Positions 34,835-43,735 of a stretch of DNA of 55,280 nucleotides are shown one piece after another. The notes under the pieces were generated by a model. The model was not told the origin of the DNA, did no database searches, and saw only the letters and a program-made list of their open reading frames with translations. The stretch spans positions 1 through 55,280 of the forward strand of contig JAFGQG010000029.1 of assembly GCA_016935765.1 (NCBI GenBank), given 5' to 3'. The stretch is from a bacterium. Lineage in GTDB: Bacteria; UBP14; UBA6098; JAFGQG01. Numbering within the stretch: the stretch's first letter is position 1; each line of letters opens with the position of its first letter. The position numbers and the translations under genes are program-made.

Positions 34835-35575
34835 ATGGAATTAAGCGGAAAGGTTGCGATTGTCACTGGCGCTGCCCGGGGAATTGGCGCGGCAATCACG
34901 AATTCCTTGTGTGAGAACGGGGCAATGGTAGTGATGGTCGATGTCGATAAAGAGGCGCTTGAACAACGCGCAAATTTGGTTAATCAAAAAAACGGCAGCG
35001 CGAAGCCGATAGTATGTGATATAACGGATCAAACTGTAGTAAACGAGATGGTGAAGGGTGTTGTTTCTGAAAACGGGAAGATCGATATTTTGGTAAATAA
35101 CGCCGGCATCACCAAGGACGACCTTATTATACGTGCGGATATTGAAGATTGGGAGAAGGTTTTAGCGGTTAATTTGACAGGGACTTTCAGCATAACCAAA
35201 GCGGTTGTAAAGTATATGATGAAGCAGCGTTCCGGGAAGATAATAAATATTTCCTCCGTGGTAGGTTTGACTGGTAATCCGGGGCAGGTCAGTTATTCGA
35301 CTTCCAAGGCGGGTTTGATCGGGTTCACGAAGAGCCTGGCGAGGGAGGTAGCAAAGAGGGGGATATGCGTAAACGCTGTAGCTCCGGGTTTTATTGAAAC
35401 GATGATGACGGAAGGATTGAGTGATGAAGTGAAGGCGCATTTTTTAGGGGGTATTCCCATGAATCGCCCAGGGAAACCGGAAGATGTTGCTGGAGTGGTT
35501 CTCTTTTTAGCTTCATCCCAATCGGATTATATTACTGGCGAGGTGATTCGGGTTGACGGGGGAATGGCGATGTAG
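34835..35575 (+). CDS. fabG: 3-oxoacyl-ACP reductase (246 aa)
   Basis: NADPH-dependent reductase of fatty-acid elongation, a short-chain dehydrogenase. Visible motifs are the nucleotide loop TGAARGIG, the NNAG stretch, and the catalytic Ser141, Tyr154 and Lys158 (ISSVVGLTGNPGQVSYSTSK). The start is the ATG at 34835, about 10 bases after AAAAGGA; an upstream in-frame TTG at 34826 would only add three residues. In most genomes acpP follows fabG directly, but here a 291-base gap leads into rpsQ. Confidence 0.96.
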   Translation: MELSGKVAIVTGAARGIGAAITNSLCENGAMVVMVDVDKEALEQRANLVNQKNGSAKPIVCDITDQTVVNEMVKGVVSENGKIDILVNNAGITKDDLIIRADIEDWEKVLAVNLTGTFSITKAVVKYMMKQRSGKIINISSVVGLTGNPGQVSYSTSKAGLIGFTKSLAREVAKRGICVNAVAPGFIETMMTEGLSDEVKAHFLGGIPMNRPGKPEDVAGVVLFLASSQSDYITGEVIRVDGGMAM

Positions 35576-35656
35576 CATTAATATTGCTCGTATGTTCGTT
35601 AAAATCGTCAAAACCCCTTTTTTTTATCAAAATATCAATTTTTATTAATAAATATA

Positions 35657-35684
35657 TTGACAAAGCTTAATTATGTTTTAAATT
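35657..35684 (+). promoter_or_regulatory. Putative promoter P1 of the ribosomal protein block
   Basis: TTGACA (35657-35662), a 16-base spacer and TAAATT (35679-35684), followed by TTGTGAGC. The transcript would include the 10-codon reading frame at 35712. Confidence 0.55.
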
Positions 35685-35711
35685 TTGTGAGCTTTTTTTA
35701 AAAAGGAGGCG

Positions 35712-35744
35712 ATGAAAAGTATATATAAGGTAAGTTTTTATTAA
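35712..35744 (+). CDS. Possible 10-codon leader peptide upstream of rpsQ
   Basis: A very short frame, MKSIYKVSFY then stop, 2 bases after a near-perfect ribosome site (AAGGAGG at 35703-35709). It lies between two promoter-like elements and 122 bases before rpsQ. The ribosome site is much stronger than expected by chance in such AT-rich DNA, but the spacing is tight. It could be a regulatory leader peptide or a remnant of a lost gene start (acpP would be expected here). Weakly supported. Confidence 0.3.
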   Translation: MKSIYKVSFY

Positions 35745-35798
35745 ATTAGTAAAAATATAAAAAAATTAATAAAGACATTTATTTATACCTTTTTTTTC

Positions 35799-35827
35799 TT
35801 GACTAAAGGTATAGTAGTTTATATTTT
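35799..35827 (+). promoter_or_regulatory. Putative promoter P2 of the ribosomal protein block
   Basis: TTGACT (35799-35804), a 17-base spacer and TATTTT (35822-35827), followed by GTAAGT. It lies about 40 bases before the rpsQ ATG. As in P1, the -10 region runs into ATTTTGT. Confidence 0.55.
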
Positions 35828-35866
35828 GTAAGTTTACAATTTTCTAGAGCTGGAGAAGAGTAATAA

Positions 35867-36166
35867 ATGAAGAAGCAAAAGAGAACATTAGAAGGCGTTT
35901 GTGTTTCAAACAAGATGGATAAGACCATCACAGTTGAGATAACCAGGGTAGTTAAGCATCCGTTGTACAAGAAGATGACGAAGAAGCACAGCAAGATCAA
36001 AGCTCATGATCCGGAGAATATTACTCAAATAGGAGACCGTGTAAGAGTTATTGAATCCAAGCCTATTTCGAAGACTAAGAACTGGATACTACTAACAAAT
36101 GTTACTCGGGATAGCGAAAGGAGTAAGGATTATGGTTCAAGTGGAGACGATGCTAACGGTAGCTGA
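35867..36166 (+). CDS. rpsQ: Ribosomal protein S17 (99 aa)
   Basis: A small-subunit primary rRNA-binding protein, OB fold. Family signatures: [18 protein letters not shown] and [20 protein letters not shown]. It is first in the ribosomal block, whereas it normally follows rplP-rpmC; those and the rest of the S10 operon are absent upstream. The C-terminus is about 15 residues longer than usual ([15 protein letters not shown]) because the frame runs 35 bases into rplN. Confidence 0.96.
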   Translation: MKKQKRTLEGVCVSNKMDKTITVEITRVVKHPLYKKMTKKHSKIKAHDPENITQIGDRVRVIESKPISKTKNWILLTNVTRDSERSKDYGSSGDDANGS

Positions 36167-36500
36167 TAATTCTGGCGCGAAGAGATGTTTGTGTATAGGC
36201 ATTCCTTTGTTAGGTGCCAGGAAATATGCCACGGTTGGCGACGAAGTAACAGTAACGATCAAGGAAGCGCTTCCTCGTTCTGATCTTAAAAAAGGGACCG
36301 TTGTAAAGGCGGTAGTAGTTAGGACTAAAAAAGAGGTGCGTCGCAGTGATGGTTCGTACATCAAGTTCAGTGAGAACGCGGTGGTTTTGATAAATGATGA
36401 AGGTGACCCGAGGGCGACCAGGGTTTTCGGTCCGGTTGCTCGGGAATTGAGGGAAAAGGAGTATTTTAAAATAATATCACTTGCACCTGAAGTTTTGTGA
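36132..36500 (+). CDS. rplN: Ribosomal protein L14 (122 aa)
   Basis: A large-subunit protein near the factor-binding site and the subunit interface. The start ATG gives the standard N-terminus [19 protein letters not shown] and the standard length of 122. AAAGGAGT lies at the right distance upstream, within the end of rpsQ. The C-terminus [16 protein letters not shown] is typical. Confidence 0.97.
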   Translation: MVQVETMLTVADNSGAKRCLCIGIPLLGARKYATVGDEVTVTIKEALPRSDLKKGTVVKAVVVRTKKEVRRSDGSYIKFSENAVVLINDEGDPRATRVFGPVARELREKEYFKIISLAPEVL

Positions 36501-36512
36501 TCGAGGTTTTAT

Positions 36513-36857
36513 ATGAAAGAGAGTAAGAAAAAAGTGAAAGCATTAAAGATCAAAAAGAATGATCAAGTAAAGATAATTGCAGGTAATGACAAGGGTTATG
36601 TTGGGAAAGTATTAAAGGTTTTCCCGCGTAATGAATCGATTATTGTCGAGGGTGCGAATTTCATCAACCGGCATCAGAGACCGACATCGGGAAATCCGCA
36701 GGGTACCGTTATCAAGAAAGAAGCTCCGATACATGTTTCTAAGGTACTTATTATTTGTCCGAAATGTGGAGCGTCAACTCGCGTTGGAAAAGCGGTTTTG
36801 GATACCGGTTCAAGCGTCAGGATCTGTAAGAAATGTCACGAAATGATCGATGCATAG
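36513..36857 (+). CDS. rplX: Ribosomal protein L24 (114 aa)
   Basis: An assembly-initiator protein of the large subunit. The KOW segment is visible ([21 protein letters not shown]), then [25 protein letters not shown]-terminal zinc-type motif CPKC...CKKC is present, the Cys-bearing form of L24. It starts 12 bases after rplN. Confidence 0.96.
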   Translation: MKESKKKVKALKIKKNDQVKIIAGNDKGYVGKVLKVFPRNESIIVEGANFINRHQRPTSGNPQGTVIKKEAPIHVSKVLIICPKCGASTRVGKAVLDTGSSVRICKKCHEMIDA

Positions 36858-36867
36858 AGGTTTAGAA

Positions 36868-37407
36868 ATGTCCAGATATAAGGAAAAATATAAAAAAGAA
36901 GTTATTCCATCGATGATGGAGCATTTTGGGTACAAAAATGTGTTCCAGGTACCAAGATTAGAGAAGATATTGTTGAATATGGGTTTAGGAAACGCAACTC
37001 AGAACGTGAAATTGATAGACCAGGGGATGGCTGAACTTTCGGTCATAACCGGTCAGAAAGCCAGGATCACTAGAGCGAGGACTTCGATAGCGAACTTCAA
37101 ATTGCGTAAGGGCATGCCGATCGGCTGCATGGTGACCCTGCGCCGCGAAAAAATGTTCGATTTTCTGGACCGGTTGATCAACGTAACGATCCCTAGAGTA
37201 AGGGATTTCAGAGGATTATCCCCGGACGCGTTCGACGGCAGGGGTAATTATTCGTTTGGTTTGGACGAACAAATAGTATTTCCTGAGATAGAATATGACA
37301 AAGTTGAATCTATTAAAGGTTTAAACATCAATATAGTCACAACAGCAAAAACTGATGAAGAAGCTTATCAATTATTAAAATTTTTTGGTTTTCCATTTAG
37401 TAGGTGA
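36868..37407 (+). CDS. rplE: Ribosomal protein L5 (179 aa)
   Basis: Binds 5S rRNA in the central protuberance. The start ATG is 8 bases after AGAGG and gives 179 residues, the standard size; an in-frame ATG at 36850 lies within rplX and would add six. Signatures: [21 protein letters not shown], and [20 protein letters not shown]. Confidence 0.97.
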   Translation: MSRYKEKYKKEVIPSMMEHFGYKNVFQVPRLEKILLNMGLGNATQNVKLIDQGMAELSVITGQKARITRARTSIANFKLRKGMPIGCMVTLRREKMFDFLDRLINVTIPRVRDFRGLSPDAFDGRGNYSFGLDEQIVFPEIEYDKVESIKGLNINIVTTAKTDEEAYQLLKFFGFPFSR

Positions 37408-37412
37408 TAAAT

Positions 37413-37598
37413 ATGGCAAGGAAAGCATTAGTAGAAAAACAGAGAAAGGATCCCAAATACTCGACCAGGAAGTATAACCGTTGCAATAGCTGTGGTAGAG
37501 TAAGGGGATATTTGAAGGATTTCGGACTTTGCAGGATATGCTTTCGGGAGTTGGCTTTGAAAGGTGAGATCCCGGGCATTACAAAGGCAAGTTGGTAA
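37413..37598 (+). CDS. rpsN: Ribosomal protein S14, zinc form (61 aa)
   Basis: A small-subunit protein of the short zinc-binding type: [20 protein letters not shown], then CNSCGR...[11 protein letters not shown], giving the full C-x2-C, C-x2-C site. The ATG at 37413 is preferred over an ATG nine bases earlier, since GGTG lies at the right distance and the family begins MA(R/K)K. It lies 5 bases after rplE. Confidence 0.97.
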   Translation: MARKALVEKQRKDPKYSTRKYNRCNSCGRVRGYLKDFGLCRICFRELALKGEIPGITKASW

Positions 37599-37622
37599 TT
37601 TGAACAATAAAGGAACAAGACT

Positions 37623-38021
37623 ATGAGCACTTATCCAATTTCTGATATGTTAACCCGGATCAGGAACGCGTTGACAGCTGAACATTCTGTTCTAGAGATG
37701 CCCTCCTCCAAGATGAAACATCAAATTGCCAGGGTGTTGACCGAGGAGAAATTCATCAGGGGTTACAAGATCGTTGAAACTCCAAGCAAGAAGCGGAAAT
37801 TGTATTTGTTTTTACGGTATAATCGACTGAACAAGCCAGTTATCAAAGGTTTGAGGGTGATTAGCAAACCTAGCCGCAGGCACTATGTTGGACTGGATTC
37901 TATCCCCAGGGTCAGAAATGGATTAGGAGTGGCTATTTTATCGACGTCCAAAGGGATTTTAACGGATAAACAGGCAAGGATGTTGCGTGTAGGTGGCGAA
38001 GTAATCTGTCACGTATGGTAA
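37623..38021 (+). CDS. rpsH: Ribosomal protein S8 (132 aa)
   Basis: A primary 16S rRNA-binding protein and, in E. coli, the translational regulator of the spc operon. Signatures: ISDMLTRIRNALTA at the N-terminus, and LGVAILSTSKGILTDKQAR with GGEVICHVW at the C-terminus. Length is standard. Confidence 0.97.
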   Translation: MSTYPISDMLTRIRNALTAEHSVLEMPSSKMKHQIARVLTEEKFIRGYKIVETPSKKRKLYLFLRYNRLNKPVIKGLRVISKPSRRHYVGLDSIPRVRNGLGVAILSTSKGILTDKQARMLRVGGEVICHVW

Positions 38022-38041
38022 TTATAAAGGAGTATGGAGAG

Positions 38042-38623
38042 ATGTCAAGGATAGGAAGACAACCGGTCGTTATCCCCGATGGGGTGGAAGTTGAAATAAA
38101 GCGTGGGAATATTGTTGAGGTAAAAGGTCCCAAGGGGGAATTATCGCAGCAAGTTGATTCCCTGATAAAGCCCAAGATCGAGGATAGCCAAGTGATATTT
38201 GAGCGGAAAGCAAACCACAAGCAGGCAAGAGCATATCATGGGTTGTTTAGAAATTTGATAAATAATATGGTAATAGGGGTTTCACAAGGTTTTGAGAGGC
38301 AGCTTTATGTCATTGGAGTTGGCTACAAGGTGGAGGATCAACCCGGTGGTATTATGTTAAGTCTCGGGTATTCCCATCAGATTTACTTCAGGAAGCCCGA
38401 AGGTATTGAATTTGAAGTTGACAGACCGAAAAGGAGGACTATCGCGGAGGGAACTAAGGAGTTGCTTATAGGAACCATAACGGTGAAAGGTGTTGATAAG
38501 CAGCTTGTTGGTCAAGTAAGTGCTAAATTAAGGTCTTTAAGACCGCCTGATAATTATAAAGGAAAAGGTATTAGATATAAAGGTGAGGAAGTACACCTCA
38601 AAGCTGGTAAAGCTGTTATTTAA
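38042..38623 (+). CDS. rplF: Ribosomal protein L6 (193 aa)
   Basis: A large-subunit protein near the sarcin-ricin loop. It begins MSRIGRQPVVIPDGVEVEI and ends near the family motif LRPPDNYKGKGIRYKGEEV. The ATG at 38042 lies 9 bases after AAAGGAG. A frame opening at 38015 overlaps rpsH and is not the start. At 193 residues it is about 15 longer than E. coli L6. Confidence 0.96.
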   Translation: MSRIGRQPVVIPDGVEVEIKRGNIVEVKGPKGELSQQVDSLIKPKIEDSQVIFERKANHKQARAYHGLFRNLINNMVIGVSQGFERQLYVIGVGYKVEDQPGGIMLSLGYSHQIYFRKPEGIEFEVDRPKRRTIAEGTKELLIGTITVKGVDKQLVGQVSAKLRSLRPPDNYKGKGIRYKGEEVHLKAGKAVI

Positions 38624-38642
38624 TTAAGAATGTGTGGTGAGC

Positions 38643-39008
38643 ATGGATACTAAATTAAAGAACAAAAAAAAGCTAAAGAGAATAAAGAGAATAAGGAGGA
38701 AGGTCAGCGGCAGTGAAGAGTGTCCGAGGCTGGTTGTGAACAAGAGTTTGAATCATATTTACGCTCAATTAGTAGATGATGTCAATGGCAGGATTCTTGC
38801 TGCGGCTTCCACACTTTCCCAGGAAATTAAGAAGGATAAGGGAAAGAAGACAAAAGTTGAAGAGGCTAAGCTTGTTGGTCATCTGATAGCGAAGATAGGT
38901 CTTGAAAAAGGCTTCAAGACCGTTGCATTTGACAGGCATGGCTATAAGTATCATGGGAGAATCAAGGCTTTGGCTGATGCTGCCCGTGAAGAAGGTTTGA
39001 ATTTTTGA
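38643..39008 (+). CDS. rplR: Ribosomal protein L18 (121 aa)
   Basis: Binds 5S rRNA with L5. A basic start (KLKNKKKLKRIKRIRRKVSG) leads to CPRLVVNKSLNHIYAQLVDD and FDRHGYKYHGRIKALADAAREEGL. I chose the ATG at 38643 because it gives the usual length; an in-frame GTG at 38634 would add three residues, and neither has a strong ribosome site. Confidence 0.94.
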   Translation: MDTKLKNKKKLKRIKRIRRKVSGSEECPRLVVNKSLNHIYAQLVDDVNGRILAAASTLSQEIKKDKGKKTKVEEAKLVGHLIAKIGLEKGFKTVAFDRHGYKYHGRIKALADAAREEGLNF

Positions 39009-39023
39009 TAGGAGGAGGTGATC

Positions 39024-39524
39024 TTGCCCGAAGAGGAGAACATAGAGGAAGGTTTCGAAGAACGCCTAATTGCGGTAAATAGAGTATCCAAAGTTGTTAA
39101 GGGTGGTCGGAATCTAAGTTTTAATGCTGTTGTTGCTGTTGGTGACAGAAGCGGTTCTGTCGGAGTAGGTTTAGGGAAAGCTCCAGAGGTCAGTGATGCA
39201 ATAAGGAAGGGAACCGAGAAGGCAAGGAGAAACATGATTCGGGTTCCTGTAGTTGGAGACACTATTCCGCACACAGCTTATGGAAAATGCAGTGGTTCTA
39301 AGGTTGTTCTCAAACCTGCAGCACCTGGAACCGGTGTAATTGCAGGAGGCGTCGTAAGAGCTATAATGGAAACTGCTGGAATTAAGGATATTCTAACCAA
39401 AGCACTCGGTTCGACCACTCCGTGTAATTTAGCTAAAGCCACAATAAATGCTTTGGAGGACCTGGAAGATATACACCGGGTTACTCAGAGAAGAGAGATA
39501 CCCGTTGAGAAATTAAGAGGGTGA
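39024..39524 (+). CDS. rpsE: Ribosomal protein S5, TTG start (166 aa)
   Basis: A small-subunit protein important for decoding accuracy. The start is a TTG, 5 bases after GGAGGAGG (39011-39018). An in-frame GTG at 39018 overlaps that site and is unlikely. Signatures: FEERLIAVNRVSKVVKGGR, then AVVAVGDRSGSVGVGLGKA, and the C-terminal LGSTTPCNLAKATINALEDL. Confidence 0.96.
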   Translation: MPEEENIEEGFEERLIAVNRVSKVVKGGRNLSFNAVVAVGDRSGSVGVGLGKAPEVSDAIRKGTEKARRNMIRVPVVGDTIPHTAYGKCSGSKVVLKPAAPGTGVIAGGVVRAIMETAGIKDILTKALGSTTPCNLAKATINALEDLEDIHRVTQRREIPVEKLRG

Positions 39525-39554
39525 TCACTGAATTGGTTATAGGAGTTGATACGA

Positions 39555-39743
39555 ATGGCAAAGAAAATCAGCATAACCCAGATTAAAAGTAAGATTGGAT
39601 ATGAAAAGACCCAGAAAGCCACTCTTAAAGCACTGGGATTTAAGAAGATGCATCAGACCTTGATAAAGGAGGCCACGCCGGAGATTTTAGGGATGGTCAA
39701 TAAGGTTCGTCATTTAGTGAAAGTTGAAGAGGTCAGAGGTTAG
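39555..39743 (+). CDS. rpmD: Ribosomal protein L30 (62 aa)
   Basis: A small large-subunit protein. MAKKISITQIKSKIGYEKTQ and ATLKALGFKKMHQT match the family. The ATG is 9 bases after AGGAG; an in-frame TTG at 39546 abuts that site and is not used. Confidence 0.96.
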   Translation: MAKKISITQIKSKIGYEKTQKATLKALGFKKMHQTLIKEATPEILGMVNKVRHLVKVEEVRG

Positions 39744-39745
39744 AA

Positions 39746-40192
39746 ATGAAAGAATTGAAATTAGGAAACCTGAAGCCCCCGAAAGGGAGTATGAAAAGCA
39801 GCAAGAGGGTTGGCAGGGGCAACGGTTCTGGTTACGGGAAGACATCCGGTCGTGGGGAGAAGGGTCAGAAATCTCGTGCCGGAGCGAAAAGAAAGCCCTG
39901 GTTTGAAGGTGGTCAAATGCCATTTCAAAGGAGAATACCCAAGAAGGGTTTTAAAAACCCAAACAGGACTGAATTCAATATCATCAACGTGAAGAACTTG
40001 AATATCTTTGAAGACGGCGATGAGATAACCCCGCAAGTTTTAAAGGAGAAAGGTTTAATTAAAGCTAAAGGTCCTATTAAATTGCTTGGTGACGGGGTTC
40101 TGAAAAAGAATTTGAAAGTTAAACTTGAAGCAATTTCGAAATCAGCCAAGGAGAAGATCACTGGCGCTGGTGGTACAGTAGAGGAGCTCTAA
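39746..40192 (+). CDS. rplO: Ribosomal protein L15 (148 aa)
   Basis: A late-assembly large-subunit protein. The Gly/Arg-rich N-terminus is typical (GNLKPPKGSMKSSKRVGRGN, SGYGKTSGRGEKGQKSRAG), as are FEGGQMPFQRRIPKKGFKN and the C-terminal ITGAGGTVEEL. It starts 2 bases after rpmD. Confidence 0.97.
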   Translation: MKELKLGNLKPPKGSMKSSKRVGRGNGSGYGKTSGRGEKGQKSRAGAKRKPWFEGGQMPFQRRIPKKGFKNPNRTEFNIINVKNLNIFEDGDEITPQVLKEKGLIKAKGPIKLLGDGVLKKNLKVKLEAISKSAKEKITGAGGTVEEL

Positions 40193-40193
40193 A

Positions 40194-41510
40194 TTGAGAA
40201 AGATAATAGAGAGTATTCAGAACATTTTTAAGATCCCGGATTTACGCAAGAAGATATTGTATACCTTGCTGTTCCTGGGGCTTTTTAGGCTGGGGGCTCA
40301 TATCCCTATTCCAGGTGTTGATCTAACCGCCCTCTCAGAGTTCATGGAACGGGGAATGGGTGGATTGTTCGCTCTTTACGATCTATTTGTAGGCGGCGCA
40401 TTCAGGCGAGCTACTATTTTTGCCGCAGGTATCATGCCTTATATTACCGCTTCAATTATTCTGCAATTGCTGGGTGCGGTAATTCCATATTTCCAGAAAC
40501 TCCAGAAAGAGGGCGAAGAAGGAAGACGGAAGTTAACTCAATATACGAGATACGGCGCTTTGGTTATAGCTTTTGCCCAGGGTTTCGGAATGGTCTCATG
40601 GTTGGCAAGTATTCAATCAGCGGCTGGTCCGGTATTCCCCGGTGTGAATATATTCATGAAGCTTCTTGCTGTTTTTACGCTGGTGACGGGTACTGCCATC
40701 GTGATGTGGTTCGGTGAATTAATCACCGAAAAGGGCATCGGAAATGGAATGTCATTATTGATATTCGCGGGTATTGTTGCCCGACTGCCCGGACTGGTTG
40801 TTCAGGAGATTCAGCTTATCACCGCTGGTGGAAGGAGTCTTTTTTCTATACTGCTGCTTTTCATCGGCGCTCTTGTGTTTACGGTTGCAGCTATCCTGCT
40901 CACTCAGGGAACCAGGCAGATACCAGTTCAGTACGCCAAACGAGTGGTCGGTCGCAAGATCTATGGAGGTCAGGCAACTCATTTACCCATGAAATTGAAT
41001 GCCGCCGGTGTTATACCGATTATCTTTGCCCAAGCTGTTATGTTTTTACCTAACACGATTTTAAGCTTTTTCCCCGATATCGGAGCGATGAGGGCAATCG
41101 CAAATGCCTTCAGCCCAACTAACCCGATTTATAATATAGTGTTTGGACTCATGGTCGTATTTTTCGCGTACTTTTATACCGCCGTAGTATTCAATCCCGT
41201 GGATGTAGCTGATAACATGAAGAAATACGGCGGTTTTATACCAGGGAGACGCCCGGGAAAACAAACAAGCGCATATATCGATAAGGTCCTGACAAGAATT
41301 ACCCTTCCTGGTTCTGTCGGTCTAGCCTTGATAGCTACTATCCCAATTTATTTCATACCACAGCAGCAATTTGCTTACTTTTTCAGCGGTACTTCGCTGT
41401 TGATCCTTGTTGGAGTTGCTCTGGACACACTCAACCAGCTGGAATCGCACCTGCTTATGAGGCATTATGAAGGCTTTATGAAAAAAGGAAGGATAAGAGG
41501 ACGAAGATAA
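40194..41510 (+). CDS. secY: Protein translocase subunit SecY, TTG start (438 aa)
   Basis: The central channel of the Sec translocon, required to export the signal-peptide proteins in this window. Ten membrane segments are apparent, starting with KILYTLLFLGLFRLGAHIPI, and the plug-region motif FRRATIFAAGIMPYITASII is present. Cytosolic loops include QKEGEEGRRKLTQYTRYG and the C-terminal SHLLMRHYEGFMKKGRIRGRR. The TTG start lies 1 base after the rplO stop, with GAGGAG 7 bases upstream. Confidence 0.97.
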   Translation: MRKIIESIQNIFKIPDLRKKILYTLLFLGLFRLGAHIPIPGVDLTALSEFMERGMGGLFALYDLFVGGAFRRATIFAAGIMPYITASIILQLLGAVIPYFQKLQKEGEEGRRKLTQYTRYGALVIAFAQGFGMVSWLASIQSAAGPVFPGVNIFMKLLAVFTLVTGTAIVMWFGELITEKGIGNGMSLLIFAGIVARLPGLVVQEIQLITAGGRSLFSILLLFIGALVFTVAAILLTQGTRQIPVQYAKRVVGRKIYGGQATHLPMKLNAAGVIPIIFAQAVMFLPNTILSFFPDIGAMRAIANAFSPTNPIYNIVFGLMVVFFAYFYTAVVFNPVDVADNMKKYGGFIPGRRPGKQTSAYIDKVLTRITLPGSVGLALIATIPIYFIPQQQFAYFFSGTSLLILVGVALDTLNQLESHLLMRHYEGFMKKGRIRGRR

Positions 41511-41513
41511 TAT

Positions 41514-42185
41514 ATGATCATGATATTTTTAGGTCCCCCAGGAGCGGGAAAAGGAACTTATGCCAAAGGATTAAAAGATAAACTGAACATACCACATATC
41601 TCCACCGGGGATATATTGAGGTCAACGATAGAGGAAGGAACAGAAATAGGGAAAAAAGTAAAGGAAACATTAAAGAAGGGTAAATTAGTATCAGATGAAG
41701 CAATGATGGATCTGGTGGCTGCGCGAGTTGAACAGGATGATGCGGAGGAAGGTTTTATTCTGGATGGTTTTCCGAGAACGCTTCAACAGGCGAAAATGCT
41801 TGATGATTACCTGCTGGAAGAAGGTTTGAAAGTAGATCTGATAATAGATTTTGACCTGGAGGATGAAAAATTAATAAGGCGGTTGGTGAACAGGAGACAG
41901 TGCCCTAAATGCGGTAGAATATATAATATGATAGGCATGCCGCCGAAAAATGATGAACTTTGCGATGTTTGCAACATTAAACTGGAAACTCGAGAAGACG
42001 ATAAAGAGGAAATAGTAAAAAGAAGATTGAGGATTTACAAAAGGAAAACGCAGCCCCTGGTTGATTATTACAGTACAAGGGAAGAATATCATAAGTTTGA
42101 GCATTTAGAAAGACAAGAAGTGGAAACAGTGGTTGATAGTATTATGGAGCTTATTCGTAATGATAATATTGAAGTCAAAACGTGA
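41514..42185 (+). CDS. adk: Adenylate kinase, zinc LID type (223 aa)
   Basis: Catalyses ATP + AMP to 2 ADP. The P-loop is GPPGAGKGT (residues 7-15) with Lys13. AMP-binding signatures HISTGDILR and ILDGFPRTLQQA follow. The long LID carries four Cys in CPKC (130, 133) and CDVC (150, 153), the structural zinc site. The start could be the ATG at 41514 or at 41520; neither has a close ribosome site. Its end overlaps map by 26 bases. Confidence 0.97.
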   Translation: MIMIFLGPPGAGKGTYAKGLKDKLNIPHISTGDILRSTIEEGTEIGKKVKETLKKGKLVSDEAMMDLVAARVEQDDAEEGFILDGFPRTLQQAKMLDDYLLEEGLKVDLIIDFDLEDEKLIRRLVNRRQCPKCGRIYNMIGMPPKNDELCDVCNIKLETREDDKEEIVKRRLRIYKRKTQPLVDYYSTREEYHKFEHLERQEVETVVDSIMELIRNDNIEVKT

Positions 42186-42927
42186 AATAGACAGGATAAA
42201 GGAAAGCAGCCGGGTAGTTGCCAAAATATTGGATTTAATCGGGAAAGAAATAAGACCAGGAATAACAACGAAGATGTTAGAAGATATAAGCAAAGAAGTT
42301 TTTAAAGCGGAGCAAGCTGAATCCGCTTTTTATAATTACTCGGTTCCCGGAAATCCTACCAGGTTTCCTGGTTTAATATGTGTGTCGGTTAATGAAGAGG
42401 TTGTTCACGGTATACCTGATTCCAGAGAAATTAAAGAGGGTGATATAGTGAGTGTTGATGTTGGAGTGATAAAAAGAGGTTTTTACGGAGATGGCGCGAG
42501 GACTTTTAAGGTCGGTAATGTCAGTCATGAGGTGGATGAGTTGTTGAACGCAACTCAGAAAGCTCTTGAGGCTGGAATATCGCAGGCGGAATCAGGAAAT
42601 ATGCTGGAGGACATAGGACGTAGCGTCCAGGAGGTAGTAGAAGGTGCCGGTTTCTCAGTGGTAAGGGACTTAGTTGGGCATGGAGTAGGGAGAAATTTGC
42701 ACGAAGAACCCCAGGTTCCGAATTTCGCCGGTTCAGGGATTAATTGCAGGCTGAGGGAAGGAATGGTTTTAGCGATTGAACCCATGGTTAATATGGGAAC
42801 CTATAAAGTGAAAACCGCTTCAAATAATTGGACGGTTATAACAGCTGACAGGAAACCATCAGCTCATTTTGAACATACGGTCGCGATAACTAATAACGGA
42901 CCTGAAAAATTAACAGTAATAGATTGA
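42160..42927 (+). CDS. map: Methionine aminopeptidase type I (255 aa)
   Basis: Removes the initiator Met from new proteins. All five metal ligands are present at Asp100, Asp111, His174, Glu207 and Glu238, with the same spacing as E. coli (97, 108, 171, 204, 235). The ATG at 42160 gives the expected [17 protein letters not shown] start and has GGAGC about 10 bases upstream. A longer frame opening at 42133 lies deeper within adk and has no family-like residues. Confidence 0.97.
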   Translation: MIILKSKREIDRIKESSRVVAKILDLIGKEIRPGITTKMLEDISKEVFKAEQAESAFYNYSVPGNPTRFPGLICVSVNEEVVHGIPDSREIKEGDIVSVDVGVIKRGFYGDGARTFKVGNVSHEVDELLNATQKALEAGISQAESGNMLEDIGRSVQEVVEGAGFSVVRDLVGHGVGRNLHEEPQVPNFAGSGINCRLREGMVLAIEPMVNMGTYKVKTASNNWTVITADRKPSAHFEHTVAITNNGPEKLTVID

Positions 42928-42931
42928 ATTA

Positions 42932-43150
42932 ATGGCAAAGGAAGAATTAATACAAGTTGAAGGAGTAGTTACAGAGGCATTACCCAATACCACATTTAGA
43001 GTTGAGCTTGAGAATGGTCACGAGGTTTTGGCTTATGTATCAGGAAAGATGAGGAAGTATTTTATAAGGATTTTACCCGGAGATAGGGTTCGATTGGAAA
43101 TGTCTCCGTATGATTTAACAAAGGGCAGGATAATATACAGGTACAAGTAA
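42932..43150 (+). CDS. infA: Translation initiation factor IF-1 (72 aa)
   Basis: A one-domain OB-fold initiation factor that binds the ribosomal A site. Standard length of 72 and a canonical sequence: [19 protein letters not shown], then [20 protein letters not shown] and the end KGRIIYRYK. It lies 4 bases after map. Confidence 0.98.
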   Translation: MAKEELIQVEGVVTEALPNTTFRVELENGHEVLAYVSGKMRKYFIRILPGDRVRLEMSPYDLTKGRIIYRYK

Positions 43151-43182
43151 TTTTGATCTATAATTTTTTGGAGTGATTTATA

Positions 43183-43299
43183 ATGAAAGTAAAACCATCA
43201 GTAAAAAAGATCTGCGCGAAATGCCAGATTATAAGAAGAAAAGGTAAAGTTTACGTAATATGTAAGAATCCCAAGCATAAACAGAGGCAAGGGAAATAG
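43183..43299 (+). CDS. rpmJ: Ribosomal protein L36 (38 aa)
   Basis: The smallest large-subunit protein. It begins [20 protein letters not shown] and ends [14 protein letters not shown], with the C-x2-C ... C ... H zinc site of the Cys-bearing form and the standard 38 residues. GGAG lies 10 bases before the ATG. Its place between infA and rpsM is canonical. Confidence 0.97.
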   Translation: MKVKPSVKKICAKCQIIRRKGKVYVICKNPKHKQRQGK

Positions 43300-43318
43300 G
43301 AAACCAAGGAGGATATAA

Positions 43319-43690
43319 GTGGCAAGGATTGCAGGAGTAGATTTACCGAAACAGAAGAGAATAGAGATAGCTTTAACATATATTTATGGAATTGGCTTAA
43401 GCACGTCACAGGACATACTAAAAACAACTGGTATAGATCCGAATAAGAAGGTACATGAGCTTACGGATACGGATGTTTCCCAGTTGAGAGGTGAGATAGA
43501 GAAAACTCATAAGGTAGAGGGCGCGTTGAAGAGCGAGGTCACGAGCAATATAAAAAGGCTCGTGGAGATAGGCGCTTACCGGGGACAGAGGCACAAGGTC
43601 GGTTTGCCTGTTCATGGTCAGAGGACGCGCACGAATGCCCGAACGAAGAAGGGTCCTCGTAAGACTATAGGAACGAAGAAGAAAGATTAA
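43319..43690 (+). CDS. rpsM: Ribosomal protein S13, GTG start (123 aa)
   Basis: A small-subunit head protein contacting tRNA and the subunit bridge. The GTG start lies 6 bases after AAGGAGG. Signatures: [25 protein letters not shown], and the C-terminal [20 protein letters not shown]. Confidence 0.97.
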   Translation: MARIAGVDLPKQKRIEIALTYIYGIGLSTSQDILKTTGIDPNKKVHELTDTDVSQLRGEIEKTHKVEGALKSEVTSNIKRLVEIGAYRGQRHKVGLPVHGQRTRTNARTKKGPRKTIGTKKKD

Positions 43691-43735
43691 TAATGATTAA
43701 ATATAGGATTTAAGGTATTCAGGAGGAACTAAAAT

